This document shows, in pieces, positions 7,382 through 17,856 of a DNA stretch of 64,000 nt. Each line of letters opens with the position of its first letter. Within the stretch, counting starts at the first letter, position 1. The DNA comes from Nakamurella deserti. Lineage in GTDB: Bacteria; Actinomycetota; Actinomycetes; Mycobacteriales; Nakamurellaceae. A program made the translations under genes and the position numbers. Where the stretch lies: positions 424,315-488,314 of the forward strand of contig NZ_QCXS01000003.1 of the NCBI RefSeq assembly GCF_003260015.1. Direction: 5' to 3'. Below the pieces are notes generated by a model. That model had not been told where the DNA came from, did not search any database, and saw only the letters and a program-made list of their open reading frames with translations.

Positions 7382-8896
7382 TCAGAGACTCCGCACGATC
7401 TCCCGTTTCAGGACCTTGCCGCTGGGACCCATCGGCAACGTCTCGACGAACTCCACCCGTCGTGGGTACTTGTGCCGCCCCATCCGCTCGCTCGCCCAGT
7501 CGATGAGTCCCGCGGCGTCCAGCCCGGCGCCCTCGGGTGACCGGACGACGACCGCGCACACCTCCTCGCCGTGCACCTCGTCGGGGACCGGCACCACGGC
7601 GACCTGCGCGATCCCGGGGTGCCCGGCCAGGACCTCCTCGACCTCGCGCGGGTAGACGTTGAAGCCGCCCCGCACGATCAGGTCGTTCTTGCGGTCGACG
7701 ATGGACAGGAAGCCGTCCTCGTCGACCGTGCCGAGGTCGCCGCTGCGGAACCAGCCGTCGACCAGCACCCTGGCCGTGGCCTCGGGGTTGCCCAGGTACC
7801 CGGCGAAGACGTTGTGGCCGCGGATGACGACCTCGCCGATCTCGCCGACGCCGAGCAGCTCGATGCGGCCCTCGACGTCGGGCGCGGCGATGGCGGCCTC
7901 CACCCCCCACACCCCGCGGCCCACCGAGCCGGCCTTGCGGCCGAAGACCTGCTGGTTGAAGGTGGCGACGGGACTGGTCTCGGAGAGGCCGTAGCCCTCG
8001 TAGATGTCGGCGCCGAAGACCTCGGCGAAGCGGTCGATGACCGCCACCGGCAGGCTCGCCCCGCCGGAGATCGCGTTCTTCAGCCGGGGGCGGCGCGGAT
8101 CGTCGCGGGCCGCGGCGAGCAGCCCGACGTACATCGTCGGCACCCCCTCGAAGACGTTCACCCCCGCGGTGACCATCAGGTCCAGCGCCTGCGCCGGGTC
8201 GAACCGCGGCAGCATCACCAGCGTCGCGCCCGCGTGGAAGCCGGCGTTCATCGCGCAGGTCTGGCCGAACGAGTGGAACAGCGGCAGACAGCCGAGGATC
8301 ACGTCCTCGGGCTTCAGGTCGATGACGTCGGACGCGGTGACGGAGGCGTTCATCACCATGTTGAGCTGGGTCAGGACCGCCCCCTTGGGCTTGCCGGTGG
8401 TGCCGGAGGTGTAGAGGATCACCGCCTCGTCGGTGGCGTCCCGGGAGGCGTAGGAGTCCACCGGCACCACGTCGGCAGCCAGCAGGTCGAGACGGTCGGC
8501 CTCACCCCCGAGGACCGTGAGCAGCCCGACCCCGGCGGCGTCGGCGGCGGGGGCACCGTGGGCCAGCAGCGGCGCGGCCGCGACGAGCAGCTTCACCTCC
8601 GCGTCCCGCAGCATGTACTCGATCTCGCGGGCCACCAGCAGCGCGTGGATCGGCACCACGACGGCCCCCAGCGACAGGATCGCGTAGTAGGTCCGGGGGA
8701 AGTCCGGCACGTTGGGCAGCAGCACCGCCACCCGGTCCCCCGGGCCGATCCCCCGGTCGGCCAGCACCCGCGCGTAGCGGCGGGTCTGCTCCCAGAGGTC
8801 GCGGTAGGTGATCCGCTCGGCGCCGAGGACCACCGCCTCGCGGTCGGGATGGCGCAGGGCCGACTCGGCCAGGATGGTGGCCAGGGAGACCGTCAT
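7382..8896 (-). CDS. Long-chain fatty acid-CoA ligase-like AMP-forming enzyme
   Basis: A 504-residue member of the ANL superfamily that adenylates a carboxylic acid and transfers it to CoA. The P-loop-like motif YTSGTTGKPKGAVLTQ, the GGASLP and YGLSETSP adenine-binding motifs, the hinge aspartate in DRKNDLIVRGGFNVYP, and the C-terminal catalytic lysine in PMGPSGKVLKREI are all present. The ATG at 8896 has GAGGAG 8 nt upstream. The gene is divergent from citrate synthase gltA, so a role in acyl-CoA supply is plausible. Chain-length preference cannot be read; medium- or short-chain substrates are equally possible. Confidence 0.85.
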   Translation of the reverse strand: MTVSLATILAESALRHPDREAVVLGAERITYRDLWEQTRRYARVLADRGIGPGDRVAVLLPNVPDFPRTYYAILSLGAVVVPIHALLVAREIEYMLRDAEVKLLVAAAPLLAHGAPAADAAGVGLLTVLGGEADRLDLLAADVVPVDSYASRDATDEAVILYTSGTTGKPKGAVLTQLNMVMNASVTASDVIDLKPEDVILGCLPLFHSFGQTCAMNAGFHAGATLVMLPRFDPAQALDLMVTAGVNVFEGVPTMYVGLLAAARDDPRRPRLKNAISGGASLPVAVIDRFAEVFGADIYEGYGLSETSPVATFNQQVFGRKAGSVGRGVWGVEAAIAAPDVEGRIELLGVGEIGEVVIRGHNVFAGYLGNPEATARVLVDGWFRSGDLGTVDEDGFLSIVDRKNDLIVRGGFNVYPREVEEVLAGHPGIAQVAVVPVPDEVHGEEVCAVVVRSPEGAGLDAAGLIDWASERMGRHKYPRRVEFVETLPMGPSGKVLKREIVRSL

Positions 8897-9228
8897 GGTC
8901 TCGCTCCTCTGTGCGCGCGGGCGCGGGTCCGATGGACGGCGGGGCACCAGCCGCTTCGGTGCGAGCTGGATCACACGAAACTACCCGGATGGCCCACCGG
9001 AGCGCAGGAACGCGGTCCCCGACGGTCCCCGGCGCGAAAATCTGCGGGCGTGATCACCCTCGGGCGGACGGTCCCGCGGACAGTGGGCCGGACGGCAGCA
9101 AGTAGATTCCAGGGCAACAGGGACGGGCCGGGCAGCGCCGGCTCCGCACGACCGCGCGACCCGAGACCGATCCGCACCACACCGCAGCAGCACCAGTCGC
9201 TGTACCGACGAGAGGCGCTCGCCCACCC
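8897..9228. other. Divergent intergenic region between acyl-CoA ligase and gltA
   Basis: A 332-bp gap with no convincing gene; it must hold promoters for both flanking genes. A weak sigma-A-like -10 candidate for gltA, TAGATT, sits near 9103-9108 in one of the few AT-containing patches, but no good -35 lies at the right distance. No clear operator dyad was recognised. Confidence 0.35.
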
Positions 9229-10611
<1,383 letters not shown>

Positions 10612-10638
10612 GGGCTCCGGCTCCCGGTTGTCAGGTCG

Positions 10639-10660
10639 GCCGGTCGGGTACCCGACCGGC
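10639..10660. promoter_or_regulatory. 22-bp perfect palindrome abutting the photolyase start
   Basis: The arm GCCGGTCGGGT is followed directly by its exact complement, and the last base touches the GTG at 10661. As RNA it would fold into a stable stem ending one base before the start codon, where a ribosome-binding site would normally lie. It may terminate gltA transcription, be a protein-binding site, or limit photolyase translation. Alternatively it is coding, if translation begins at TTG 10628. Confidence 0.6.
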
Positions 10661-12046
10661 GTGACCGACTCCCCCGCACTCCTGTGGTTCCGTCGCGACC
10701 TGCGGCTCGACGACCACCCGGCCCTGCTGGCCGCCGCCTCCGGCGGCCGGCGGGTCCTCGGGCTGTTCGTGCTGGACCCGGTCCTGCTCGCGGGTTCGGG
10801 GGAACCGCGCATCCATTTCCTGCACTCCTGCCTGCAGGCGTTGTCGGCGTCGACGGAAGGTCGGCTGCTCGTCGTCCGCGGCGACCCGCGCACCGTGGTG
10901 CCGGCCGTCGCCCGGCAGGTCGGTGCCGCCGAGGTGCACATCAGCGCCGACTTCATGCCCTACGGCCACCGTCGCGACGAGGCCGTGCGCGCGGCGCTGG
11001 GCGACATCCCGCTGATCGCCACCGGCTCGCCGTACGCGGTCGCGCCCGGCCGGGTCAGCAAGGGGGCGGGCGGGAACTACGCGGTCTACACACCCTTCTT
11101 CCGCGCCTGGAGCGAACACGGCTACCGCGGTCCCGCCGGCCCCGGGAACACCGTCGACTTCGTGCCCGGCGGCGGGGTCGAGGTCGCCGATCGGGTCGAC
11201 GTCGGCGAGCTGGCGGGTGTGTCCGAGCAGGACCCCGAGCTGCCGCCCGGCGGCGAGGCGCAGGCCCGGCAGCGGTGGGCGACGTTCCGTGACGAGCGGC
11301 TCGCCGACTACAAGACCGAGCGGGACCGGCCCGACCGGGCGGGCACCAGCCGGCTGTCGGCCTACCTGAAGTACGGCTGCATCCACCCCCGCACGCTGCT
11401 CGCCGACATCAAGGAGCACCCCTCCGAGGGCGCGGTGACCTACCGGCAGGAGCTGGCCTGGCGGGACTTCTACGCCGACCTGGTCTGGCACAACCCACGG
11501 TCGGCGTGGCACTCCATCGACCCCGCCGTCGACGCGCTGCAGTACGACAGCGGTCCGGTGGCCGACGAACACCTGACGGCGTGGCAGACCGGCCGCACCG
11601 GTTACCCGTACATCGACGCCGCCATGCGGCAGCTGCTGGCCGAGGGCTGGATCCACAACCGCGCGCGGATGGGTGTCGCGTCGTTCCTCATCAAGGACCT
11701 GCACCTGCCGTGGCAGGTCGGGGCGAAGCACTTCATGCGGCACCTGGTCGACGGCGACCTGCCGTCGAACAACCACGGCTGGCAGTGGGCGGCCGGCGCC
11801 GGCCCGCACGCCGCGCCGTTCTACCGGGTGTTCCAGCCGGTCACCCAGGGGGTGCGGCACGACCCGGACGGCGACTACGTCCGGCGCTACGTGCCGGAGC
11901 TGCGCGGGGTGGCCGGCAAGGCCGTGCACACGCCGTGGGAGCTGCCGGACGGCGTCCCCGACGGGTACCCGGAGCGCATCGTCGACCACGCGGCCGAGCG
12001 GCTGGAGGCGCTGCGGCGCTGGGAGCAGCGGCCGAAGTCCGCCTGA
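10661..12046 (+). CDS. phrB: Deoxyribodipyrimidine photo-lyase (CPD photolyase)
   Basis: FAD-containing, light-driven repair enzyme that splits cyclobutane pyrimidine dimers. About 461 residues, standard for class I. The N-terminal antenna-binding domain starts WFRRDLRLDDHPAL. The C-terminal FAD domain contains YPYIDAAMRQL, GWIHNRARMGVASFLIKDL and the strongly conserved NHGWQWAAG. The GTG at 10661 fits the usual photolyase N-terminus, but a 22-bp palindrome immediately precedes it and no Shine-Dalgarno is visible; TTG 10628 is the alternative. It ends 3 bp before the convergent GGDEF gene. Confidence 0.93.
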   Translation: MTDSPALLWFRRDLRLDDHPALLAAASGGRRVLGLFVLDPVLLAGSGEPRIHFLHSCLQALSASTEGRLLVVRGDPRTVVPAVARQVGAAEVHISADFMPYGHRRDEAVRAALGDIPLIATGSPYAVAPGRVSKGAGGNYAVYTPFFRAWSEHGYRGPAGPGNTVDFVPGGGVEVADRVDVGELAGVSEQDPELPPGGEAQARQRWATFRDERLADYKTERDRPDRAGTSRLSAYLKYGCIHPRTLLADIKEHPSEGAVTYRQELAWRDFYADLVWHNPRSAWHSIDPAVDALQYDSGPVADEHLTAWQTGRTGYPYIDAAMRQLLAEGWIHNRARMGVASFLIKDLHLPWQVGAKHFMRHLVDGDLPSNNHGWQWAAGAGPHAAPFYRVFQPVTQGVRHDPDGDYVRRYVPELRGVAGKAVHTPWELPDGVPDGYPERIVDHAAERLEALRRWEQRPKSA

Positions 12047-12049
12047 CGG

Positions 12050-13459
12050 TCAGCCGGCCGTCGCCCGGCCCCGCTTGACGCGGTACATGGCGGCGTCGGC
12101 GGCGTCCAACAGCTGGTCCGGGGTGCGCCGGCCGTCGTCGGTGACGATGCCGATGCTGGCCCGCGGGCGCAGCTGCTGTCCGGCGATCTCCACGGGCAGG
12201 CCCAGGAGTGCGTCCAACCGTTCGGCGATGACCAGCGCCTCCTCGGGCTTGTGCATCTCGGCGCAGACCACCACGAACTCGTCGCCACCGAACCGGGCGA
12301 CGAGGTCCTCGCTGCGGCACCCCAGTCGGAGCCGGTCGGCCACGGCGACCAGCAGTTCGTCGCCGGCACTGTGGCCGAGGGTGTCGTTGACCGCCTTGAA
12401 CCCGTCGAGGTCGATGAACAGCACGGCCAGCACACCCGGGTGCCGGTTCATCCGGGCGACCTCGTGCTCGAGCCGCGGACGGACCTGCCGCCGGTTGGCC
12501 AGCCCGGTGAGCGGGTCGTGGACCGACTGGTAGGCCAGTTGCGCCTCCAGCCGCTTGCGTTCACTGATGTCGCGCACCACGGCGGTGAACAGATCCGTCC
12601 CGGGGCCGGCGTCGCTGATGGCCAGCTCGATGGGGAAGACGGTCCCGTCGGAGCGGCGGCCGCGCATCTCGCCCACCGCGGCGGCCCGGCGGTCGATCCG
12701 TTCCAGCAGCGGCTCCGGGTCGTCGTCGCTCCAGCTGTCCGGCGGCACGATGAGGGCGGTGATGCCGAGCCCCGCGGTGTCGGGCGCCGACCGGCCGAAC
12801 ATGCACTCGGCCGAGCGGTTCATCGACTCCACCAGGCCCGCCCGGTCGAAGATGACGATGGCGTCGACCGCGGTGTCCAGGATGGCCCGGGCCCGCGCCT
12901 CGCTGGCCTGCAACGCCGCCACCGCCGCCGTCTCGGCCTCCCGGGCGCGGTGCAGCTCCTGCATCCGCAGGTACAGCTCCGCCGCCACCGCCTGTTCGGC
13001 CACACCCGTGTCCGGGGACCCGGGCGCAGGCCCGGCCAGCCGGTCCTCGATGAGCTCGACGAACGCGGTCACGTCCTCCACCTTGTGCAGGATCAGCGCG
13101 GGGCGTCCGTCGGCGCCGGGAACCGCGGCGTTCACCGTCGACCAGAACCGCCGCTCGACCACGCCGCTGCCGGGGTCGGCGACGTCGTACCGGTGCATCG
13201 GCATGACGTCCGACCGGCCCGTGTCCAGCACCCGGCGGAAGGACCGCTCGAGCGGGCTCGGGATCTCCCCGCCGGTCGGCGGCGGGAACGCCGCGAACAC
13301 GTGACGGCCCACCAGGTCCGCACGGCTGCGGTGGAGCAGCGTCAGGTACGTCTGGTTGACGTCGACGATCACCAGGTCGAGGTCCAGGACGAGCACCGCG
13401 GACGGCATGGCGGTGAAGACCTGCTCGAAATCGATACCGGCATCCGTCGGATCGGACAC
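12050..13459 (-). CDS. PAS-PAS-GGDEF diguanylate cyclase
   Basis: Signalling protein of about 469 residues predicted to make cyclic di-GMP. A PAS domain (about 10-135) is followed by a helical linker rich in Ala/Glu/Arg, a second PAS domain (about 185-300, ending VVRDISERKRLEAQL, which leads into the catalytic domain) and a C-terminal GGDEF domain. The active-site motif RFGGDEF is intact, and an RxxD product-inhibition site (RSED) sits five residues before it. There are no transmembrane segments, so it is cytoplasmic; cofactors of the PAS domains are unknown. GTG 13459 has GGAAGGG upstream; ATG 13492 has a GGAG with no spacing and is the alternative. Confidence 0.9.
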   Translation of the reverse strand: MSDPTDAGIDFEQVFTAMPSAVLVLDLDLVIVDVNQTYLTLLHRSRADLVGRHVFAAFPPPTGGEIPSPLERSFRRVLDTGRSDVMPMHRYDVADPGSGVVERRFWSTVNAAVPGADGRPALILHKVEDVTAFVELIEDRLAGPAPGSPDTGVAEQAVAAELYLRMQELHRAREAETAAVAALQASEARARAILDTAVDAIVIFDRAGLVESMNRSAECMFGRSAPDTAGLGITALIVPPDSWSDDDPEPLLERIDRRAAAVGEMRGRRSDGTVFPIELAISDAGPGTDLFTAVVRDISERKRLEAQLAYQSVHDPLTGLANRRQVRPRLEHEVARMNRHPGVLAVLFIDLDGFKAVNDTLGHSAGDELLVAVADRLRLGCRSEDLVARFGGDEFVVVCAEMHKPEEALVIAERLDALLGLPVEIAGQQLRPRASIGIVTDDGRRTPDQLLDAADAAMYRVKRGRATAG

Positions 13460-13546
13460 GGAACGGCCCTTCCGTCGAACGCTGGCCGGCATCTCCTGGT
13501 GCCGTCACGCTCCGTCATACCCGGTAGCGCTGTGTCCTACTCTAGG

Positions 13547-14473
13547 TCAGATCTGCTGAACCGGTCGCAGACCCCAGGACGCCTCGAAGGTCTCCCCCGG
13601 TTCCAGCCAGCGCAGGCCCTCGCCGGTGTTGAAGGCGTTCGCCGGGCAGGTCATCGGTTCGACGGCGACGGTCAGCTCGCGGCCCGGGAAGTCGCGGGGG
13701 GTGAACACCTGGATGTAGGAGAACGGCTCCTCGGCCCACAGCACCAGACCGGAGCCGTCGGGCGCGGCCAGCGTCGCCGTGTAGTGCTCGCCGCTCGGGC
13801 GGATGTCGGTGTAGCAGGTGTCCAGGCTGACCGCGTCGAGCCGGACGCCACCCCGGACGTCGACCTCGGTGCCCTCGACCGGCGCGGTGCCGGTGGGGAT
13901 CTTGTTGTCGTCCAGCACGAACCAGGTGTCCGCGTCGACCGTGATCCGCAGGTCCTTGATCGGCGTCTCACCGACCCGCAGGTACGGGTGCGCGCCGACG
14001 CCGAAGGGCGCCCGGGAGTCGCCCTCGTTGACGATCCGGTGCGTCACGTGCAGCCCGTCGTCGGCGAGGCGGTAGGTGACCACCGTGTCCAGCGTGAACG
14101 GGTAGCCGTGCTGCGGGTAGATCGAGGCGCCCAGCGTCACCGACGACTCGTCGACCTCCACCAGCTCGTAGCCGGTGTTGCGCAGCAGACCGTGGCTGGC
14201 GGCGTTGTTCGAACGGTCGCTGAGGTCCAGTTTCTGGGGCCTGCCGTCGAGGGTCCACACTCCGTCGGCGATGCGGTTGGGCCAGGGCACCAGCACGATG
14301 CCGCAGCCGTACGGCGCGGGCTTCGCGTCGTCCCACACCTCGGTGTAGTGGGTGCCGTCGACGGAGAACTCGCGCAGCACCGCGGCGACCGAGCCGATCC
14401 GCGCCCGGGCCGTGCCGTGGGTGAGCTCGTACTGGATCCCGGTGGGCAGGCGGCGCAACGTGTTGTCGGACAT
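13547..14473 (-). CDS. Aldose 1-epimerase family protein
   Basis: Galactose-mutarotase-like enzyme interconverting sugar anomers, 308 residues. Family residues are visible: PWPNRIADG, His in SHGLLRN, His in GVGAHPYLR, and the C-terminal catalytic Glu in TVAVEPMTCPANAFNTG. These match the bacterial Gal_mutarotas_2-type group, often acting on glucose or glucose-6-phosphate. The ATG at 14473 lacks a Shine-Dalgarno, but a TAGGGT -10-like box ends 8 nt upstream, consistent with a leaderless mRNA. It lies downstream of a small hypothetical gene on the same strand. Confidence 0.9.
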   Translation of the reverse strand: MSDNTLRRLPTGIQYELTHGTARARIGSVAAVLREFSVDGTHYTEVWDDAKPAPYGCGIVLVPWPNRIADGVWTLDGRPQKLDLSDRSNNAASHGLLRNTGYELVEVDESSVTLGASIYPQHGYPFTLDTVVTYRLADDGLHVTHRIVNEGDSRAPFGVGAHPYLRVGETPIKDLRITVDADTWFVLDDNKIPTGTAPVEGTEVDVRGGVRLDAVSLDTCYTDIRPSGEHYTATLAAPDGSGLVLWAEEPFSYIQVFTPRDFPGRELTVAVEPMTCPANAFNTGEGLRWLEPGETFEASWGLRPVQQI

Positions 14474-14481
14474 GGCTCGAC

Positions 14482-14487
14482 ACCCTA
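14482..14487 (-). promoter_or_regulatory. Putative -10 box for leaderless galM-like mRNA
   Basis: TAGGGT, matching the TANNNT consensus, lies 8 nt before the ATG at 14473, and no Shine-Dalgarno is present between them. No recognisable -35. Confidence 0.4.
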
Positions 14488-14517
14488 TCCAGCGGCGGGT
14501 GCGCCAGCGGCGCGCGG

Positions 14518-15081
14518 TCAGCCGATGGCGCGGGACAACGCCCGGCCGAACTGGGTGAGCCGCTGCATCTGCCCCCTGCCCCCGTCGGTCACCGACTTGG
14601 CGAACCGGTAGGTCTCCACGTACTGCATGGTCCGGGTGCCGGCGTCCTCGGTGAGCTCGGTGACCGACCGTTCCGGGGTCTGCGTGGACAGGTAGAGCAT
14701 CACCGAGTGCAGCTGCCGGGCGCCCTGCGCGTCGTAGCTGTAGCGGGTCCGCATGCCCTGGTCGACCAGCGCCGCCAGCGGCACGGTGCGCACCGAGGAG
14801 GAGAACATGACCTCGCCGGGGTTGTCCTCGTTCTCCTCGTCGTCGCCGTGCCACAGGATGAGCCGGTGGCCGTCGGTGACGGCGATCTCCTGCCAGAGCG
14901 ATTCGCCGAAGGCGGCCGTGCTGAGCACCCGTTCGCAGGTGAACGCCCGCACGTGGTCCAGGTCGAGAACGGCGGTGATCGCGTCCAGGGCCACGTCGGC
15001 GTCCCGCAGATAGGCCCGCGCGGCGTCCTCGAGACCCTGGTAGACCGCCCAGTCCTGGTCGGGCTGATCGGGGTGGGACAT
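14518..15081 (-). CDS. Hypothetical acidic protein
   Basis: A 187-residue soluble protein of unknown family. It has no signal peptide or membrane segment, and features an acidic patch HGDDEENEDNPGEVMFSSS near residue 78 and a basic C-terminus (RGQMQRLTQFGRALSRAIG). High GC3 throughout and its place between two co-directional genes support a real gene. The start ATG is at 15081; the spacing of alternating beta-like stretches (VRAFTCERVLS, RLILWHG) suggests an alpha/beta or beta-sheet fold. Function is not inferable. Confidence 0.7.
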   Translation of the reverse strand: MSHPDQPDQDWAVYQGLEDAARAYLRDADVALDAITAVLDLDHVRAFTCERVLSTAAFGESLWQEIAVTDGHRLILWHGDDEENEDNPGEVMFSSSVRTVPLAALVDQGMRTRYSYDAQGARQLHSVMLYLSTQTPERSVTELTEDAGTRTMQYVETYRFAKSVTDGGRGQMQRLTQFGRALSRAIG

Positions 15082-15160
15082 GTCTGGTTCTCGTTCCTGT
15101 CGGTGGTCGTCGGCACGTGTTCTACCCGGTCGGGCCGGGATGCCGGTCACCCGGCGCGCA

Positions 15161-16477
15161 TCACTTCTGCAGCGCGTCCTCGGCGCGGTAGCGGATCAGC
15201 GCCGGCCGGACGAAGGCCACGATCAGCACCGTCACCACGACCAGGACACCGCCGCCGGTCACCGCCAGCGTGGTGCTGGAGGCCTCGGCGGCGAGGCCGT
15301 GCAGCAGGTCGGCGACCCGCGGCCCGCCGGCGACGACGACGAGGAACACGCCCTGCATCCGGCCGCGCATCTCGTCGGTGGCCGACAGCTGGAGCACGGT
15401 GGTCCGGTAGACGGCGCTGACCATGTCCGCCCAGCCGCCGACGGCCAGGAAGCCGACCGCGATCCAGATGCTGGTGGACAGGCCGAAACCGACCATCGCC
15501 AGCCCCCACACCACGATGGCCACGATGATGGCCAGCCCCTGCCGGCGCACCCGCTGGATCCAGCCGCCGGTGAGTCCGCCGATTGCCGCTCCGAGGCCCA
15601 GGCCCAGGTTGAGCAGACCGAGCTGGATGCCGCCCTCGGCGGGACCGCCGAAGGTCTGCTCGGCCATCTGCGGGAACAGCGCCCGCGGCATGCCCAGCAC
15701 CATGGCCAGGATGTCGACCACGAAGGTCAGCAGCAGCACGTCGCGGCCGCGGAGGTAGCGCAGGCCCTCCCCGACCTTCGCCCGTTCCCGCGCCGGGCCC
15801 TGGCGGGGCATCGGGGGCAGCCGGTAGGCGGCCCACACCACGGCCGTCAGCCCGATCGCGTCGATGAGGTAGAGCCATCCCAGCCCGACGGTGGGCAGCA
15901 GCACCCCGGCCAGCAACGGCCCGAGCAGCACGCCGACGCTGAACACCGTCATGCTCAGCGCGTTCGCGCCGGGCACCAGATCGGCGGGTACCAGCCGCGG
16001 GATGATCGCACCGCGGGCCGGACTGTTGACCGCGAACAGGCCCTGCTGCAGGGCCAGCATCGCGAAGACCACGACGACGGAGCCGCCGCCGATGATCGCG
16101 TTGACCCACAGACCGATGCTGGTCAGGGCGATCCCGGTGGACGACAGCACCAGGATGACGCGGCGGTCGTGGGTGTCGGCGATGGCCCCGCCGAGCAGGC
16201 CGAAGGTGATCAGCGGGATGAGCGCGACGAACGACGCCGCCCCCACCCAGGCCGACGACCCGGTGAGGTCGAAGATCTGCTGCTGGACGGCCACGACCGT
16301 GAGCTGGGAGCCGACGACGGTGACGGCCTGGCCGAGGAACAGCCGTCGGTAGGCGGGGATCTGCAGGGCCCGGGTGTCGGGGGCGATGCGGCGGAGCCGG
16401 GACTGCCGGGGTGGCGGGGTCGGATCGACCGGACCGGGCGATTCCGGGTTCGCGCCCGGGGTGGGGACGTCGGTCAC
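15161..16477 (-). CDS. MFS transporter
   Basis: A 438-residue major facilitator with about 12 membrane segments, resembling the enterobactin-exporter/macrolide-efflux-type MFS group (MFS_3). A ~45-residue Pro-rich cytoplasmic N-terminus precedes the first helix (LFLGQAVTVVGSQLTVVAVQ). The loop between helices 2 and 3 carries GGAIADTHDRR, the MFS signature region. Its GTG start overlaps the PdxH stop (GTGA), so the two are translationally coupled. Export of a PLP-related or other small molecule is possible but unproven. Confidence 0.87.
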   Translation of the reverse strand: MTDVPTPGANPESPGPVDPTPPPRQSRLRRIAPDTRALQIPAYRRLFLGQAVTVVGSQLTVVAVQQQIFDLTGSSAWVGAASFVALIPLITFGLLGGAIADTHDRRVILVLSSTGIALTSIGLWVNAIIGGGSVVVVFAMLALQQGLFAVNSPARGAIIPRLVPADLVPGANALSMTVFSVGVLLGPLLAGVLLPTVGLGWLYLIDAIGLTAVVWAAYRLPPMPRQGPARERAKVGEGLRYLRGRDVLLLTFVVDILAMVLGMPRALFPQMAEQTFGGPAEGGIQLGLLNLGLGLGAAIGGLTGGWIQRVRRQGLAIIVAIVVWGLAMVGFGLSTSIWIAVGFLAVGGWADMVSAVYRTTVLQLSATDEMRGRMQGVFLVVVAGGPRVADLLHGLAAEASSTTLAVTGGGVLVVVTVLIVAFVRPALIRYRAEDALQK

Positions 16478-17184
16478 GGGGCGAGGCGCTCCACGATCCA
16501 GCCGGCGTCCTCGCGCCGGTACCGGAGCCGGTCGTGCATCCGGCCGAGACGTCCCTGCCAGAACTCCACGGTCGAGGGCACGACCAGCCAGCCGCCCCAG
16601 TGCGGGGGCACCGGGATGGGCGGGGCGCCGACGGCCTCCGGGCCGCCGCCGAAGCGGTCCTCGAGCGCGGCCTCGGTGTCGGTGATGCGCTGCCGGAACG
16701 ACGCGGCCGGCGGCGAGCCCGCCGGGAAACTGCCGAGCACCGCCGACTGCGGACTGGCCCACGCGCCGAGCTGCGAGCCCCGGGGGCGGGTGACCCAGTA
16801 CGCCTGGGTGGTGTCCCGGTCGACCTGGACGACCGCGCCGCGGACGTGGACCTGCCGGTGCAGGTCGATCCACGGGAAGGTCAGGCTGGCCACCGGGTTG
16901 CGGAGCAGGTCGGCCGACTTGGCCGAGGTGTAGTTGGTGTAGAAGGTGACACCGGCCTCGTCGACGTCCTTGGCCAGCACCGTGCGGGAGGCCGGGACCC
17001 CGTTCTCGGACGCGGTGGCCAGCACCATCGCGTTGGGTTCGGTGACCCCGGCCGCGACGGCCTGGTCGAACCAGCGGCGGAACTGGGTGAGCCAGTCGGC
17101 CGCGAGTTCGTCCTCGGCGAGCCCGGCGCCGGCGTAGCTGACCCGCATGGTCGCGAGCGTCCCGGGATCCTGCTGACCAGCCAC
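16474..17184 (-). CDS. pdxH: Pyridoxamine 5'-phosphate oxidase
   Basis: FMN-dependent oxidase making pyridoxal 5'-phosphate from the pyridoxine or pyridoxamine phosphate, the last step of PLP salvage. 236 residues, near the family norm. Indicative segments are EPNAMVLATASENGVPASRT, VTFYTNYTSAKSADLLRNP, RGSQLGAWASPQS and the C-terminal WGGWLVVPSTVEFWQGRLGR motif followed by HDRLRYRR. It overlaps the start of an MFS transporter by 4 bp. Upstream, a hairpin separates it from the SRPBCC gene. Confidence 0.95.
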   Translation of the reverse strand: MAGQQDPGTLATMRVSYAGAGLAEDELAADWLTQFRRWFDQAVAAGVTEPNAMVLATASENGVPASRTVLAKDVDEAGVTFYTNYTSAKSADLLRNPVASLTFPWIDLHRQVHVRGAVVQVDRDTTQAYWVTRPRGSQLGAWASPQSAVLGSFPAGSPPAASFRQRITDTEAALEDRFGGGPEAVGAPPIPVPPHWGGWLVVPSTVEFWQGRLGRMHDRLRYRREDAGWIVERLAP

Positions 17185-17226
17185 GGTGATGGGCCTCCTC
17201 GACGGCTCCGGACGGGGCGCTGCGCC

Positions 17227-17249
17227 CCGCAGGCACGGTACGCCTGCGG
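17227..17249 (-). terminator. Hairpin between the SRPBCC gene and pdxH
   Basis: Exact 8-bp arms CCGCAGGC and GCCTGCGG with a 7-nt loop, immediately next to a second short stem (GGGGCG-CTG-CGCCCC, 17214-17228). It lies just past the SRPBCC stop and so probably ends the ArsR-SRPBCC transcript. No U-tract. Confidence 0.5.
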
Positions 17250-17289
17250 GCCGACAGCGTTCTCCGGGCCGCTCCGCGGCCGGCGCGGC

Positions 17290-17775
17290 TCAGCCGGCGA
17301 GCAGGGTGTCGATCTGGTTGATCGCGCCGGACGCACCCTCGACGACGCCCATGTCCAGGACCTGCTGCAGCCCCTCGGCGGTGGCGTAGGTGCTGGTGTA
17401 GACGGCGCGGGTGCCGCCCTGGTACTCGCTGAACGCGAAGACGTTCTTGGATACCGGCAGGTCGGCGTTGATGGCGAAGGCGTCGTCGGTGAACGCGTCG
17501 TCGAAGGCGAAGCCCTTCGGGGCGTCCACGCTCTCCACCAGCCAGGTGCCGTAGAACTTCTCGCCCTCGGGACCGGTCATGAAGTAGTTGACCCGGCCGC
17601 CGGGGTTCAGGTCGTGGTCGACCACGGTGGCGGGGTGGGTCGGCGGGCCCCAGATGCGCTCCAGCTGGCGGGGGTCGGCGTAGACCTGGAAGACCCGCTC
17701 CACCGGGGCGGCGAAGTCGGCGGTGATGGTCAGGGTGCGGTTGTCGATGTCGGGGGTGACGTCGGTGACGGGCAT
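17290..17775 (-). CDS. SRPBCC (AHSA1-like) domain protein
   Basis: A 161-residue START/Bet v1-like protein of the activator-of-Hsp90 homologue family, predicted to bind a hydrophobic small ligand. Hallmarks are the N-terminal ITADFAAPVERVFQVYADPR, the RIWGPP segment, and a central beta-sheet with PGGRVNYFMTGPEGEKFYGTW. It follows an ArsR regulator on the same strand with a 68-bp gap. ArsR/SRPBCC pairs are common in actinobacteria, where the SRPBCC protein is usually the regulated partner; its ligand is unknown. A second such pair lies at 57 kb. Confidence 0.85.
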   Translation of the reverse strand: MPVTDVTPDIDNRTLTITADFAAPVERVFQVYADPRQLERIWGPPTHPATVVDHDLNPGGRVNYFMTGPEGEKFYGTWLVESVDAPKGFAFDDAFTDDAFAINADLPVSKNVFAFSEYQGGTRAVYTSTYATAEGLQQVLDMGVVEGASGAINQIDTLLAG

Positions 17776-17810
17776 GGCGAGGTCCTTTCCGGGGACTCAG
17801 AGGGTGGGGG

Positions 17811-17856
17811 GTGGGGAGCGGTACAGCGTGGGGGTGGGGAGCGCTACAGCGTGGGT
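17811..17856. repeat. 23-bp tandem duplication spanning the ArsR stop codon
   Basis: GTGGGGAGCG(G/C)TACAGCGTGG occurs twice in tandem with a 23-bp period. The second copy contains the end of the ArsR gene, so the last codons and stop have been duplicated into the spacer. Confidence 0.7.
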
